A stretch of 64,000 bases of DNA from Cetobacterium sp. ZOR0034 (GTDB lineage Bacteria; Fusobacteriota; Fusobacteriia; Fusobacteriales; Fusobacteriaceae): contig NZ_JTLI01000002.1 of the NCBI RefSeq assembly GCF_000799075.1, positions 1 to 64,000 on the forward strand. Reading direction: 5' to 3'. This document shows positions 1-7,333 of the stretch, piece after piece. Position 1 is the first letter of the stretch. Each line of letters opens with the position of its first letter. The notes below the pieces were generated by a model. That model saw only the letters and a program-made list of their open reading frames with translations, did not search any database and was not told the DNA's origin. A program made the translations under genes and the position numbers.

Positions 1-98
1 CCATTCTCTAAAGCTAAATCGATTGCACTCTCTAACGTTAACTCTCTAGAAAAGGCTGCTGTCGAAAGTAATACCAGTAATCCTAATAACTTTTTCAT
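1..98 (-). CDS. TolC-family outer membrane efflux protein, N-terminal fragment
   Basis: Only the first 32 codons are in the window; the gene continues past position 1. The peptide starts MKKLLGLLVLLSTAAFSREL, a Sec signal peptide, followed by LTLESAIDLALEN, which matches the start of mature TolC-family proteins (usually LTLEQAIxLALxNN). The ATG shares one base with the stop codon of the upstream tetR gene (TAATG), and a strong AGGAGG lies inside the 3' end of tetR, so the two are probably translationally coupled. TolC proteins form the outer-membrane channel of tripartite pumps. By inference, membrane fusion and RND or ABC pump genes follow outside the window. Confidence 0.8.
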   Translation of the reverse strand, partial: MKKLLGLLVLLSTAAFSRELTLESAIDLALEN

Positions 99-733
99 TA
101 ATTTCCTCCTGTTAGTAATTTTAAAATACTATTTACAACTAATTCTACTTCTTCCTCTAAATTAATTGCTTTTATTCTATCTTTAAATTCATCAATATCA
201 CTTATAAAATAATCATCTGCATTTTTAAAGAAAAGTCTTTCTAATCTATAAGATTTTATTCCACCCATAATAAATATAACCATTATATCAATCTCTTCAT
301 CTGAGAAATTTTTATTTTGAATATTTTTTATTATCTCTTTTAAAAATTTTCTATTTAAAAATTCTATTTTTAACAATTTTTCTCTCAAAACAGGTGTTAG
401 ATGTTCTAAATTTCTTGTTAAATTTATTAAAATTAAGTGAGATTGTAAATTCTCTGAAGATATTGTAAATCTTTTTATTATAAATAGTTTTAATTGCTCT
501 TTATAATCTAATGGTTGCTTTAACAATACTTTTAACTCTTCTTCTCTTATTTTATAAACTCTTTCTATAATCTCTTCTAACAATATATCCTTAGATTTAA
601 AGTATGTATAAAAACTTCCTTTAGCTATTCCTAAATCGTTAGTAATATCCTCAACTCTTGTTTTAAAAATACCTTTTTTTAATAATACCCCTTTGGCAGC
701 TTCTAAAATTTGCTCTTTTTTTTGGTTTAACAT
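98..733 (-). CDS. TetR/AcrR-family transcriptional regulator
   Basis: A 211-residue protein with a TetR-type N-terminal DNA-binding domain. ILEAAKGVLLKKGIFKTRVE is followed by a helix-turn-helix ending in KGSFYTYFKSKDILL at about residues 40-54. The helical C-terminal half should bind a ligand and dimerise. The start has the strong ribosome site GGGGGG. It is the first gene of a unit with the TolC-like gene, overlapping it by one base. Two copies of a 14-bp palindrome lie in its promoter, so it very likely represses itself and the downstream pump genes, with a toxic compound as inducer. The ligand cannot be read from the sequence. Confidence 0.9.
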   Translation of the reverse strand: MLNQKKEQILEAAKGVLLKKGIFKTRVEDITNDLGIAKGSFYTYFKSKDILLEEIIERVYKIREEELKVLLKQPLDYKEQLKLFIIKRFTISSENLQSHLILINLTRNLEHLTPVLREKLLKIEFLNRKFLKEIIKNIQNKNFSDEEIDIMVIFIMGGIKSYRLERLFFKNADDYFISDIDEFKDRIKAINLEEEVELVVNSILKLLTGGN

Positions 734-761
734 TAAGCCCCCCTTTTTTTCTAATATAAAA

Positions 762-775
762 TGACTAAATAGTCA
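762..775. promoter_or_regulatory. TetR operator copy 1 (downstream of -10)
   Basis: TGACTAAATAGTCA is an inverted repeat (TGACT-N4-AGTCA). It lies just downstream of the -10 box of the tetR promoter, where a bound repressor would block initiation. The same 14-mer appears in reverse orientation 36 bp away. Confidence 0.75.
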
Positions 776-783
776 TACAGCAC

Positions 784-812
784 ATTCTAATCTAAAATGA
801 CTATTTAGTCAA
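784..812 (-). promoter_or_regulatory. tetR promoter
   Basis: On the minus strand, TTGACT (812-807) and TAGAAT (789-784) are separated by 17 bp. The -35 box overlaps operator copy 2 and the start region runs into operator copy 1, a typical autorepressed layout. Confidence 0.75.
798..811. promoter_or_regulatory. TetR operator copy 2 (over -35)
   Basis: TGACTATTTAGTCA is the exact reverse complement of operator copy 1. It overlaps the -35 box of the tetR promoter. The centres of the two sites are 36 bp apart, so two dimers could bind, although this is not on an exact helical repeat. Confidence 0.75.
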
Positions 813-829
813 TGGTTTTTTTCTTTTTT

Positions 830-2404
830 TTACCACACATTGTGTGCATTTGAATTAAATCCAGATGATGTCGAGTAATACTTCGCATCTATTGGTTTGT
901 TTTCGTGTACTAATATCAAACCTTTAGTTGATTTAACTGCTCCAGTCGCTAAATCATTTTCATCAAGATTATTATAAACCTGACTTTGTGTACTATCTAA
1001 AATATGAAAGCCTGATTTACCGTATCTATTTCTTAAAATATCTTTTGCGGCATAGGTTCTTGCTGCAACAGCTTGAACTTTTAAAGCTTCCATCCCAAAG
1101 CTTTTTGGCATTTCACTTGGTACAACTTGTAATAAGTAATCTTCAATATCTATTTCATTTATTAGATTTAATCTTGTTCCACCCTTAGCTAATCTTATTT
1201 CAAAATTACCTCTATAAGTTGGATGAGTATAATTTTTTACATTTCTTTTTATATTTGTTAAAGATACCATTCTATTAGATGAGATAGATATATAGTTTTT
1301 AGTTTTCAACCTTAATTTCCCAGCAACTATTACATGAGTAAATCCATCTTTAGTTATAAAATCTACAGCTGTTCTTGGATTTAGATTTACATTTCCATCT
1401 TTACTTCTAATTTTTATCGACCCTAGAGAATACATTGATATCTTTGTATGATCTATCGTAGAAAATCCTGTTGTCATTATTCCTACTCTTAATTTTTCAT
1501 TAATTCCACTCACTGATCTTATGCTTTTTAATTTAGTATCAGCATAATATCTATCTAAAACCTTTTTATAAGAATAACCTTTATTCTTAGTTAAATCCAT
1601 TGCAGACCACTGTGGAACCCCAGCTCCATGTCCAAATCCACCACCATATATATTATATGCTCCATTACTAGATCTTTCAATAGATAAGAATGCAGATGGA
1701 AGAAGAGATGGATTTCTCGAAATCGGTTTATCTAAATAAGATAAACTTCCACCTTTAGCACCATATATATTTATTTGAGATGTCGTACTACTTTTGCTAA
1801 CCCCTAAGACACTTCTCACATTCCCTTCTTTTGCTACAATATATTGACCTCTAGTCCCTTTTATCATCAATTTTATAACTAATCCAGATTTTCCTCTTTG
1901 AAGTACTCTTATATCTGTAACTTCACCAATTGGATTTAATGGTAATGGTTTTGATATCCACTGACCATTAGAGTGAGTAAGTACCTCTTTTGGTCTTCTA
2001 TTTGCTAATGATACTAAGTTCTTATTTAAAATATTGCTCATCTCTTTTTTACTTAAGCTTAATTTCCATCTCCAATAACTAGAAGCATCACCATTTCCTC
2101 TTGCTTTAGTATTTTTATAAAATGCTAAAAATTCAGCTTCTGAATATACTTTAAAAGGAGTCTTTGGAGATTCCATATCATTTACATATTTTAAATATGG
2201 TATCGAATTCGCTATTGGGAGATTATCTTTCTTGTGAATTCCGTATAAATCTACTCTATCTCCTTTTAAATTGCTTCCTTTACTTGATGCTTTTCCACTT
2301 TCAACTCGTTTATAATAATCCTGCTTCGAAGTACTACTACATCCCGCAAGAGCTAATAAGATAAAACTTGTACTTATTATTGTTTTCATTTTAGTCATTT
2401 TCAT
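830..2404 (-). CDS. SpoIID/LytB-type lipoprotein with circularly permuted domain order
   Basis: A 524-residue lipoprotein: a hydrophobic leader ends in the lipobox LAGC (Cys22). The rest matches SpoIID/LytB peptidoglycan glycosylases, which remove stem peptides or cleave glycan strands, but in swapped order. Residues 69-295 resemble the usual second half: PYLKYVND at 69-76, then GFGHGAGVPQW around His259, then a GYSYKKVLDRYY stretch. Residues 300-524 resemble the usual first half: LRVGI, YRGNFEI, then YLLQVVPSEMP with the probable catalytic Glu431, EALKVQAVAARTYA and YYSTSSGFNSNAHNVW. The protein stops at NVW, the point that PYL normally follows closely. The frame is intact, so this looks like a true circular permutation. 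The start overlaps the kdsB stop (TAATG). The fold assignment is firm; the cellular role is unknown. Confidence 0.8.
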   Translation of the reverse strand: MKMTKMKTIISTSFILLALAGCSSTSKQDYYKRVESGKASSKGSNLKGDRVDLYGIHKKDNLPIANSIPYLKYVNDMESPKTPFKVYSEAEFLAFYKNTKARGNGDASSYWRWKLSLSKKEMSNILNKNLVSLANRRPKEVLTHSNGQWISKPLPLNPIGEVTDIRVLQRGKSGLVIKLMIKGTRGQYIVAKEGNVRSVLGVSKSSTTSQINIYGAKGGSLSYLDKPISRNPSLLPSAFLSIERSSNGAYNIYGGGFGHGAGVPQWSAMDLTKNKGYSYKKVLDRYYADTKLKSIRSVSGINEKLRVGIMTTGFSTIDHTKISMYSLGSIKIRSKDGNVNLNPRTAVDFITKDGFTHVIVAGKLRLKTKNYISISSNRMVSLTNIKRNVKNYTHPTYRGNFEIRLAKGGTRLNLINEIDIEDYLLQVVPSEMPKSFGMEALKVQAVAARTYAAKDILRNRYGKSGFHILDSTQSQVYNNLDENDLATGAVKSTKGLILVHENKPIDAKYYSTSSGFNSNAHNVW

Positions 2405-3141
2405 TATATTTTAATTCCCTTTTCTAAAATATATTTTCTAACTCTTTCTAACTCTTCAGCTGTATCAACTCCTATGATCTCATAAGGTGTTTCTAAAACT
2501 TTTATTCTATAACCATTTTCTAAAACTCTCAACTGCTCTAAAGATTCTGAATTTTCTAAAGGTGTACTTTCTAACTTCGAATACTCTAGTACAAATTCTC
2601 TTTTATATCCATATATTCCTACATGTTTAAAATATATGTCTAAATTTTCATTTCTAGGATATGGAATTACACTTCTAGAAAAATAAATTGCATAATCTTT
2701 TTTATCAGTAATAACTTTAACAAAATTCGGATTTTCTATATCCTCTTTTTTATTTAATTTATGTTTTAATGTTGCCATTTTCAAATCATTTTCCTGTTTA
2801 AAAACCTCTATTAAAGAGTTTATCATATCTGCTTCAATCAATGGTTCATCACCTTGAATATTTATTACTACATCATAATCTGTTATCTTATCACAAACCT
2901 CTGCTATTCTACTAGTTCCATTTAAGTGGTTAGTATCTGTCATAATTACATCCCCACCAAAATTTTTTACTACATCAAAAACTTCTTGAGAATCTGTTGC
3001 TACAACAACTCTATCCAAATTTGATTTCATAGCTCTTTTATAAACCCATTCTATCATTGTATGACCACAAATATCCTTTAATGGCTTTCTTGGTAATCTT
3101 GTTGACTCATATCTTGCTGGAATTACTCCTAAAAACTTCAT
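2404..3141 (-). CDS. kdsB: 3-deoxy-manno-octulosonate cytidylyltransferase
   Basis: This enzyme makes CMP-Kdo from CTP and Kdo, activating the inner-core sugar of LPS in the cytoplasm. The protein starts MKFLGVIPARYESTRLPRKPL, which carries the family's nucleotide-binding motif. VVATDSQEV and INIQGDEPLI follow, as in KdsB. I place the start at the ATG at 3141, which has GGAGG seven bases upstream; the in-frame start 21 bases earlier has no ribosome site. At about 245 residues the length is normal. The stop overlaps the start of the SpoIID-like lipoprotein gene, so the two are co-transcribed. Its presence implies a Kdo-containing LPS. Confidence 0.95.
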   Translation of the reverse strand: MKFLGVIPARYESTRLPRKPLKDICGHTMIEWVYKRAMKSNLDRVVVATDSQEVFDVVKNFGGDVIMTDTNHLNGTSRIAEVCDKITDYDVVINIQGDEPLIEADMINSLIEVFKQENDLKMATLKHKLNKKEDIENPNFVKVITDKKDYAIYFSRSVIPYPRNENLDIYFKHVGIYGYKREFVLEYSKLESTPLENSESLEQLRVLENGYRIKVLETPYEIIGVDTAEELERVRKYILEKGIKI

Positions 3142-3180
3142 TTTACAACCTCCAAAATTCAATGTATAATAAGATTATAC
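3142..3180 (+). promoter_or_regulatory. Divergent promoter region with shared palindromic -10
   Basis: For the plus-strand phosphatase gene there is TTTACA (3142-3147), a 17-bp spacer and TATAAT (3165-3170). The -10 lies in a perfect palindrome, GTATAAT-AAG-ATTATAC (3164-3180), whose other arm reads TATAAT on the minus strand and can serve kdsB, although its -35 is poor. The plus-strand -35 sits against the kdsB start codon. Confidence 0.6.
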
Positions 3181-3231
3181 AAGAATATCATTTTAAAAAA
3201 AAGAGTTTTTATACTTAAAAAGGAGAAATTT

Positions 3232-3846
3232 ATGTTACGTATTTATTTTGTAAGACACGGTGAAACAATTTGGAATACACTTAAAATATTTCAAGGAAGA
3301 TCTAACTCACCTTTAACTGAGTTAGGAATTGAGCAGGCGAAGAAACTTTCTGTTTTTTTAAAGGATATAGAGTTTAATAAAGTTTATTCTTCACCTCAAG
3401 AGAGAGCTATGCAAACAACTAAACTTATCTTAGGAGATAGAAATATTGATATCGTTTCAATTGATGAGTTTCAAGAGATTAATATGGGAAAAGTTGAAGG
3501 TATTCCAAGGGAAGATTTTGAAAAGAATTATCCTATTGAATATCACAATTTCTGGAATAATGCTATAGATTATAATCCAAGCGCATACGAAGGTGAAAGC
3601 TATCAAGAGATTCTTGAAAGAGTTCAAATTGGATTAAATAAACTTATAAATGAAAATTCTTCTGGAAATATTCTAGTTATAAGTCATGGAGTTACGCTAA
3701 AAGCTATTTTCAATATTATTAATGAAAAAGGAATTGATGAGTTTTCAAAACAAGCTGTTCCTGAAAATACAAGCACAACTATTGTTGAATATGATACAAC
3801 TGGATTTAAAATTGTTAAGTTTTCAGATACAGATCATTTAAAATAA
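3232..3846 (+). CDS. Histidine phosphatase family protein
   Basis: A 204-residue member of the phosphoglycerate mutase-like superfamily (branch 1). The phosphohistidine motif FVRHGETIWN is at residues 6-15 (RHG), with the second arginine in SSPQERAMQT and the late catalytic histidine in VISHGVT. The family includes GpmB/PhoE phosphatases and the alpha-ribazole phosphatase CobC, which cannot be told apart by eye; the corrinoid genes are 56 kb away and give no support for CobC. AAGGAG lies seven bases before the ATG. It is transcribed divergently from kdsB and no obvious terminator follows it before the FtsZ-like gene, which has its own promoter. Confidence 0.85.
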   Translation: MLRIYFVRHGETIWNTLKIFQGRSNSPLTELGIEQAKKLSVFLKDIEFNKVYSSPQERAMQTTKLILGDRNIDIVSIDEFQEINMGKVEGIPREDFEKNYPIEYHNFWNNAIDYNPSAYEGESYQEILERVQIGLNKLINENSSGNILVISHGVTLKAIFNIINEKGIDEFSKQAVPENTSTTIVEYDTTGFKIVKFSDTDHLK

Positions 3847-3856
3847 TTTTTTGATA

Positions 3857-3885
3857 TTGACACAAAGGAATTTATGTAGTATTAA
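3857..3885 (+). promoter_or_regulatory. Promoter of the FtsZ-like gene
   Basis: A perfect -35 TTGACA (3857-3862) and a weaker -10 TATTAA (3880-3885) are separated by 17 bp. They lie in the short gap after the phosphatase gene, so the FtsZ-like gene can be expressed by itself. Confidence 0.6.
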
Positions 3886-3933
3886 AGTACTAAACTGTAT
3901 ATTGTTATCTATTTTAATCAGGGGGTGAATTTT

Positions 3934-4893
3934 TTGGGAAATAGCAAATTTAATGTCAATATAAAAGTAATGGGCATTGGTGGCGGTGGTATAAATGCTC
4001 TTGATGAGATTGTAAATTCTGATATTGATGAAGTTACTTTTTTTGCACTTAATACCGATCTTCAAGATTTAAATAGCTCCAAAACTCCTCATAAAATTCA
4101 ACTTGGACCAACGACAACAAAAGGTCTAGGTTGTGGAGGAAATTTGGAACTAGGTGAAAAAGCAACAAAAGAAAGCCTCTCATTTATAAAAAATATTCTT
4201 CGAGGAACAGACTTCTTATTTTTAACATCTACAATGGGTGGTGGAACTGGAAGTGCAGCAACATCTCTAATTGCTAAAATTGCTAAAGAGATGAATATTC
4301 TAACTGTTGCTATTGTCACTAAACCTTTTTCTTTTGAAGGAAAAAGGCGAATGAAAATTGCAGAAATAGGGATAAAAAATCTTACTCCATTTGTTGATTC
4401 ACTTATTGTTATTCCCAATGATAAACTTTTAGATAACTCAAAACCAAATATAACAGTTCAAGAAGCCTTTAAAAAAAGTAACCATGTTCTTCTCACTGCA
4501 GTAAAAGGAATGACGGATTTAATGCTAGCAAAAGGACTTATCAACCTAGATTTTGCTGACATAAAATCTCTTCTTTTAAATTCTGGAGAAGCTATCTTAG
4601 GTTTTGGTGAAGGCTCTGGAGAAAATAGAGCGTATAAAGCTGCTATGGCTGCCGTTGACTCTTCTCTTTTTGAAAGGACAATGACAGGAGCAACAAAACT
4701 TCTAGTTAATATTGTTGGCCCTAAAGATTTAAATTTAATTGAATCTAGTATAATTGTTGACACTATGAAGCAAGAGTGTGCCGCTGACATAGATGACGTT
4801 CTATTTGGAGTTTCCATTGATGATAACTCTTTAGATACTTTAAAAGTTATTTTAGTAGCTAATTCATTTTCAAATATAAAAAAAGGACTTTAA
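3934..4893 (+). CDS. FtsZ-like tubulin-family GTPase lacking the C-terminal tail
   Basis: About 319 residues covering the whole FtsZ GTPase core: the T1 loop IGGGG, FFALNTDLQDL, the T4 tubulin signature GGGTGSA near residue 100, the VTKPFSFEG segment, VDSLIVIPNDKLL and the T7 loop NLDFAD near residue 204. The usual last glycine of T4 (GGGTG[ST]G) is alanine. The protein ends at VILVANSFSNIKKGL, where FtsZ normally continues into a linker and the conserved peptide that binds FtsA. I chose the TTG at 3934 as start: GGGGGTGA is five bases upstream, and the GTG at 3925 lies inside that ribosome site. No ftsA or ftsQ is adjacent, so it may be a second, specialised FtsZ; it could still be the main one. 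Confidence 0.85.
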   Translation: MGNSKFNVNIKVMGIGGGGINALDEIVNSDIDEVTFFALNTDLQDLNSSKTPHKIQLGPTTTKGLGCGGNLELGEKATKESLSFIKNILRGTDFLFLTSTMGGGTGSAATSLIAKIAKEMNILTVAIVTKPFSFEGKRRMKIAEIGIKNLTPFVDSLIVIPNDKLLDNSKPNITVQEAFKKSNHVLLTAVKGMTDLMLAKGLINLDFADIKSLLLNSGEAILGFGEGSGENRAYKAAMAAVDSSLFERTMTGATKLLVNIVGPKDLNLIESSIIVDTMKQECAADIDDVLFGVSIDDNSLDTLKVILVANSFSNIKKGL

Positions 4894-4906
4894 AAGTCCT
4901 TTTTTT
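4878..4906. terminator. Bidirectional terminator with the stop codon as loop
   Basis: A perfect 13-bp stem (4878-4890 with 4894-4906) flanks TAA at 4891-4893, which is the stop codon of the FtsZ-like gene. A-runs and T-runs on both sides let it end transcription both ways. It also ends the long minus-strand block at rluD. Confidence 0.9.
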
Positions 4907-5768
4907 AATCTAATTTATCTAGGTATTCTTTTGGTAGAGGTAACTCTATTTTTAAACCATATTTTGGTATTTCACAATAATAAGAGAATAAGAACATATT
5001 TTTTCCAGCTTTTCCATATTTCCCATCTCCAACTATAGGATGACCTAGGTTTGAAAGTTGAACTCTCAATTGATGTGTTCTTCCTGTTTCTAATCTTCCT
5101 TCTAAAATAGTTTTCTTCTTTCCTCTTTTTAAGATTTTGAAATAAGATATGCTCTCTTTCGCTCCATCTTCATAAGAATCAAGTTCAACAACCTTTGTTT
5201 CCTCTTTTTTTAGATATGTTTTAAGAGTGAAACTATCTTTTAAAACCAAACCATCTACAAGAATATAGTATTTTTTCTCGGTATTTCCCTCTCTAACCTC
5301 TTCAGCTAATTCTCTTGTTACAGTTAGATTCTTCGCACCTATTACTAACCCAGATGTAGATTTATCAATTCTATTTACAAAATTAAATTCATCAGTTTTA
5401 TAGTAGCTCTTAAATAACTCTGAAAGACCGTATTCATGACCACTTCCTTTGTGCATAACCATATCTGCCTCTTTGTTAAATATAACTACTTTTTCATCCT
5501 CATAAACAATACCTTTTTTTAAACTTTCCATATCTTTAGCTGATATCTTCATAAATGATTTTATCTCTGTTTCTCCACCAGATAGTAAAACCTTGACTAT
5601 ATCGCCCTCTTTTAATCTATAGTTTTCTTTAGATTTTTTCCCATTAACTTTTATTTTTCCAGTTCTAATCCCTTTAAAAATTTCAGTCAATGGAGTATTT
5701 TCATATTTTTTTCTTAAAAATCTATCTAATCTAACTTCATGAAAACTAGAGTCTATTACATATTCCAT
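4905..5768 (-). CDS. RluA/RluD-family 23S rRNA pseudouridine synthase
   Basis: A 287-residue enzyme converting uridines to pseudouridine in rRNA. An N-terminal S4 RNA-binding domain (VRLDRFLRKKY to GDIVKVLL, residues 12-62) precedes the synthase domain. The catalytic aspartate is in NRIDKSTSGLV (around residue 136), matching the family motif HRLDxxTSG. LETGRTHQLRVQLSNLGHPIVGD is the typical late motif. RluC and RluD cannot be separated by eye. It is the last gene of the long minus-strand block, two bases downstream of rodA, and its end lies inside the bidirectional terminator. Confidence 0.9.
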   Translation of the reverse strand: MEYVIDSSFHEVRLDRFLRKKYENTPLTEIFKGIRTGKIKVNGKKSKENYRLKEGDIVKVLLSGGETEIKSFMKISAKDMESLKKGIVYEDEKVVIFNKEADMVMHKGSGHEYGLSELFKSYYKTDEFNFVNRIDKSTSGLVIGAKNLTVTRELAEEVREGNTEKKYYILVDGLVLKDSFTLKTYLKKEETKVVELDSYEDGAKESISYFKILKRGKKKTILEGRLETGRTHQLRVQLSNLGHPIVGDGKYGKAGKNMFLFSYYCEIPKYGLKIELPLPKEYLDKLD

Positions 5769-5770
5769 AA

Positions 5771-6874
5771 CTACTCCCTATAAACATTTATACTTTGAAC
5801 GATTCCTAGCATAGCAAATGCAAACAAAAATGATGTTCCTCCATAACTCATAAGAAGAAGAGGAAGCCCTGTAACTGGCATTATACCTGTTACCATTCCA
5901 ACATTTATTACGATGTGGAAAAAGAATATTGCAGAAATTCCATAGCAAATTAATTTTCCAAATCCTTCAGATTTATCTCCTATTCTTAAAATTCCCCATA
6001 GAAGTAACACATAAAGAACTAGTAGAACACATCCACCTACTAAACCTCTCTCTTCTAAAAACACTGCCGCTATAAAATCTGTATGTGATTCTGGTAAAAA
6101 TCTCAATTTACTTTGAGTTCCTTGCAAGAATCCTTTCCCGAAAACTCCACCTGATCCTACCGCTATCATTGATTGAGTTACATTCCATCCACTGCCTAAT
6201 AAATCTGCTTCTGGGTTTAAAAATGTTAATACTCTTTCTTTTTGGTAATCTTTTAATAGAAAAAAGTATCCTATTGGTGCCATTGATATTCCTGCTATTC
6301 CTAATAAAATTATAGTTTTCCAATCTATTCCGTTTATAAAAACTAAAACTAAATATAAGAAAACTATAACTAAAGATGTTCCTAAATCTGGTTGAGCAGC
6401 TATAAGTAAAAATATTGGAATAATATGAAAACTTGTTGCCACAATATTTTTTAATCCTGAAAATTTACTATTAAATTTAGTAGCTAAAACTTCGGAAAAT
6501 GTTAGTACTATAAATAACTTTGAAAACTCAGATGGCTGTATTGTTATAAACCCTAAGTCAATCCATCTTTGAGCTCCTAATCTTTTATCTCCAATAATAA
6601 AAACTAATAACAGGAAGATCACATTTATCAGATAAATAATTTTATAATATTTTCCATAGACTCTATAATCTATAAAAGCAAAGGTAAAATATGTAACTAT
6701 ACCTAATCCTATCCAAACAATCTCTTTATAAAAAAATGATGTTCCTTTATGAATAGTCGCACTGTAAACTGTCAGTAAACTTATCACGACTATGCAAAGT
6801 GCCATATATAAAATCATATTTTTCATTTTTTTTATTCTTTTAACTGTTACTACTAAATCATGATTTTTTCCCAT
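5771..6874 (-). CDS. rodA: RodA-type SEDS peptidoglycan polymerase
   Basis: An integral membrane protein of about 367 residues with roughly ten hydrophobic segments. SEDS proteins polymerise lipid II; RodA works with a class B PBP in side-wall growth. GAQRWIDLGFITIQPSEFSKL and PESHTDFIAAVFLEERGLVG are hallmarks, and the latter is closer to RodA than to FtsW. The ATG at 6874 (GGAG, six bases) is preferred to the TTG just before it. Its neighbours are dut and rluD, with no mreBCD or PBP2 gene nearby, so the RodA-over-FtsW choice rests on motifs only. Confidence 0.88.
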   Translation of the reverse strand: MGKNHDLVVTVKRIKKMKNMILYMALCIVVISLLTVYSATIHKGTSFFYKEIVWIGLGIVTYFTFAFIDYRVYGKYYKIIYLINVIFLLLVFIIGDKRLGAQRWIDLGFITIQPSEFSKLFIVLTFSEVLATKFNSKFSGLKNIVATSFHIIPIFLLIAAQPDLGTSLVIVFLYLVLVFINGIDWKTIILLGIAGISMAPIGYFFLLKDYQKERVLTFLNPEADLLGSGWNVTQSMIAVGSGGVFGKGFLQGTQSKLRFLPESHTDFIAAVFLEERGLVGGCVLLVLYVLLLWGILRIGDKSEGFGKLICYGISAIFFFHIVINVGMVTGIMPVTGLPLLLMSYGGTSFLFAFAMLGIVQSINVYRE

Positions 6875-6883
6875 CAATTTCTC

Positions 6884-7324
6884 CTATTTCCCTGTATGAC
6901 CAAATCCACCTTCAGCTCTAACAGTTGTAGATAACTCTTCTACTTCCTCAAATTCCATTTTATAAACCTTTTGAAGAACTAATTGTCCAATTCTCTCTCC
7001 AGGGTTTACTATGAATTCATCATTACTTAAATTAATTAATATAACTCCAACTTCTCCTCTGTAATCAGAATCAATTGTTCCAGGTGTATTAACTAAAGTG
7101 ATTCCATGCTTCAATGCCAATCCGCTTCTAGGTCTTACCTGAACTTCATATCCAAAAGGAATCTCCATTTTTATTCCTGTTGGAATTAATTTTCTTTCCA
7201 ATGTTTTTAGTGTTACTGGTTCTGTTATATTTGCTTTTACATCCATTCCAGCTGCACCTTCTGTCATATACTTTGGCGCTTCTACTCCATTTTCTAACAC
7301 TAATTTCACAATAACTTTTTCCAT
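6884..7324 (-). CDS. dut: Deoxyuridine 5'-triphosphate nucleotidohydrolase
   Basis: A 146-residue trimeric dUTPase that hydrolyses dUTP to dUMP and pyrophosphate, limiting uracil in DNA and feeding dTMP synthesis. All five motifs are visible: [48 protein letters not shown] and the C-terminal [11 protein letters not shown], which closes over the active site. The length is typical. It lies nine bases after the M16 peptidase gene and nine before rodA on the minus strand, so it is co-transcribed with them. Confidence 0.96.
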   Translation of the reverse strand: MEKVIVKLVLENGVEAPKYMTEGAAGMDVKANITEPVTLKTLERKLIPTGIKMEIPFGYEVQVRPRSGLALKHGITLVNTPGTIDSDYRGEVGVILINLSNDEFIVNPGERIGQLVLQKVYKMEFEEVEELSTTVRAEGGFGHTGK

Positions 7325-7333
7325 TTTATCCCC

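Noticed and set aside
830-840. C-terminal truncation of the SpoIID-like gene by a frameshift at a poly-A run
   Set aside because: I first read the end at NVW as a truncation, but the missing half is present at the N-terminal side of the same protein, so permutation explains it better. No continuation is found in other frames after the stop.
4098-4817. Two minus-strand open frames inside the FtsZ-like gene
   Set aside because: The plus-strand frame has strong family motifs over the same DNA; the reverse frames lack a ribosome site and known motifs.
6108-6323. Small frames on both strands within rodA
   Set aside because: They overlap a clear SEDS gene and have no independent signals.
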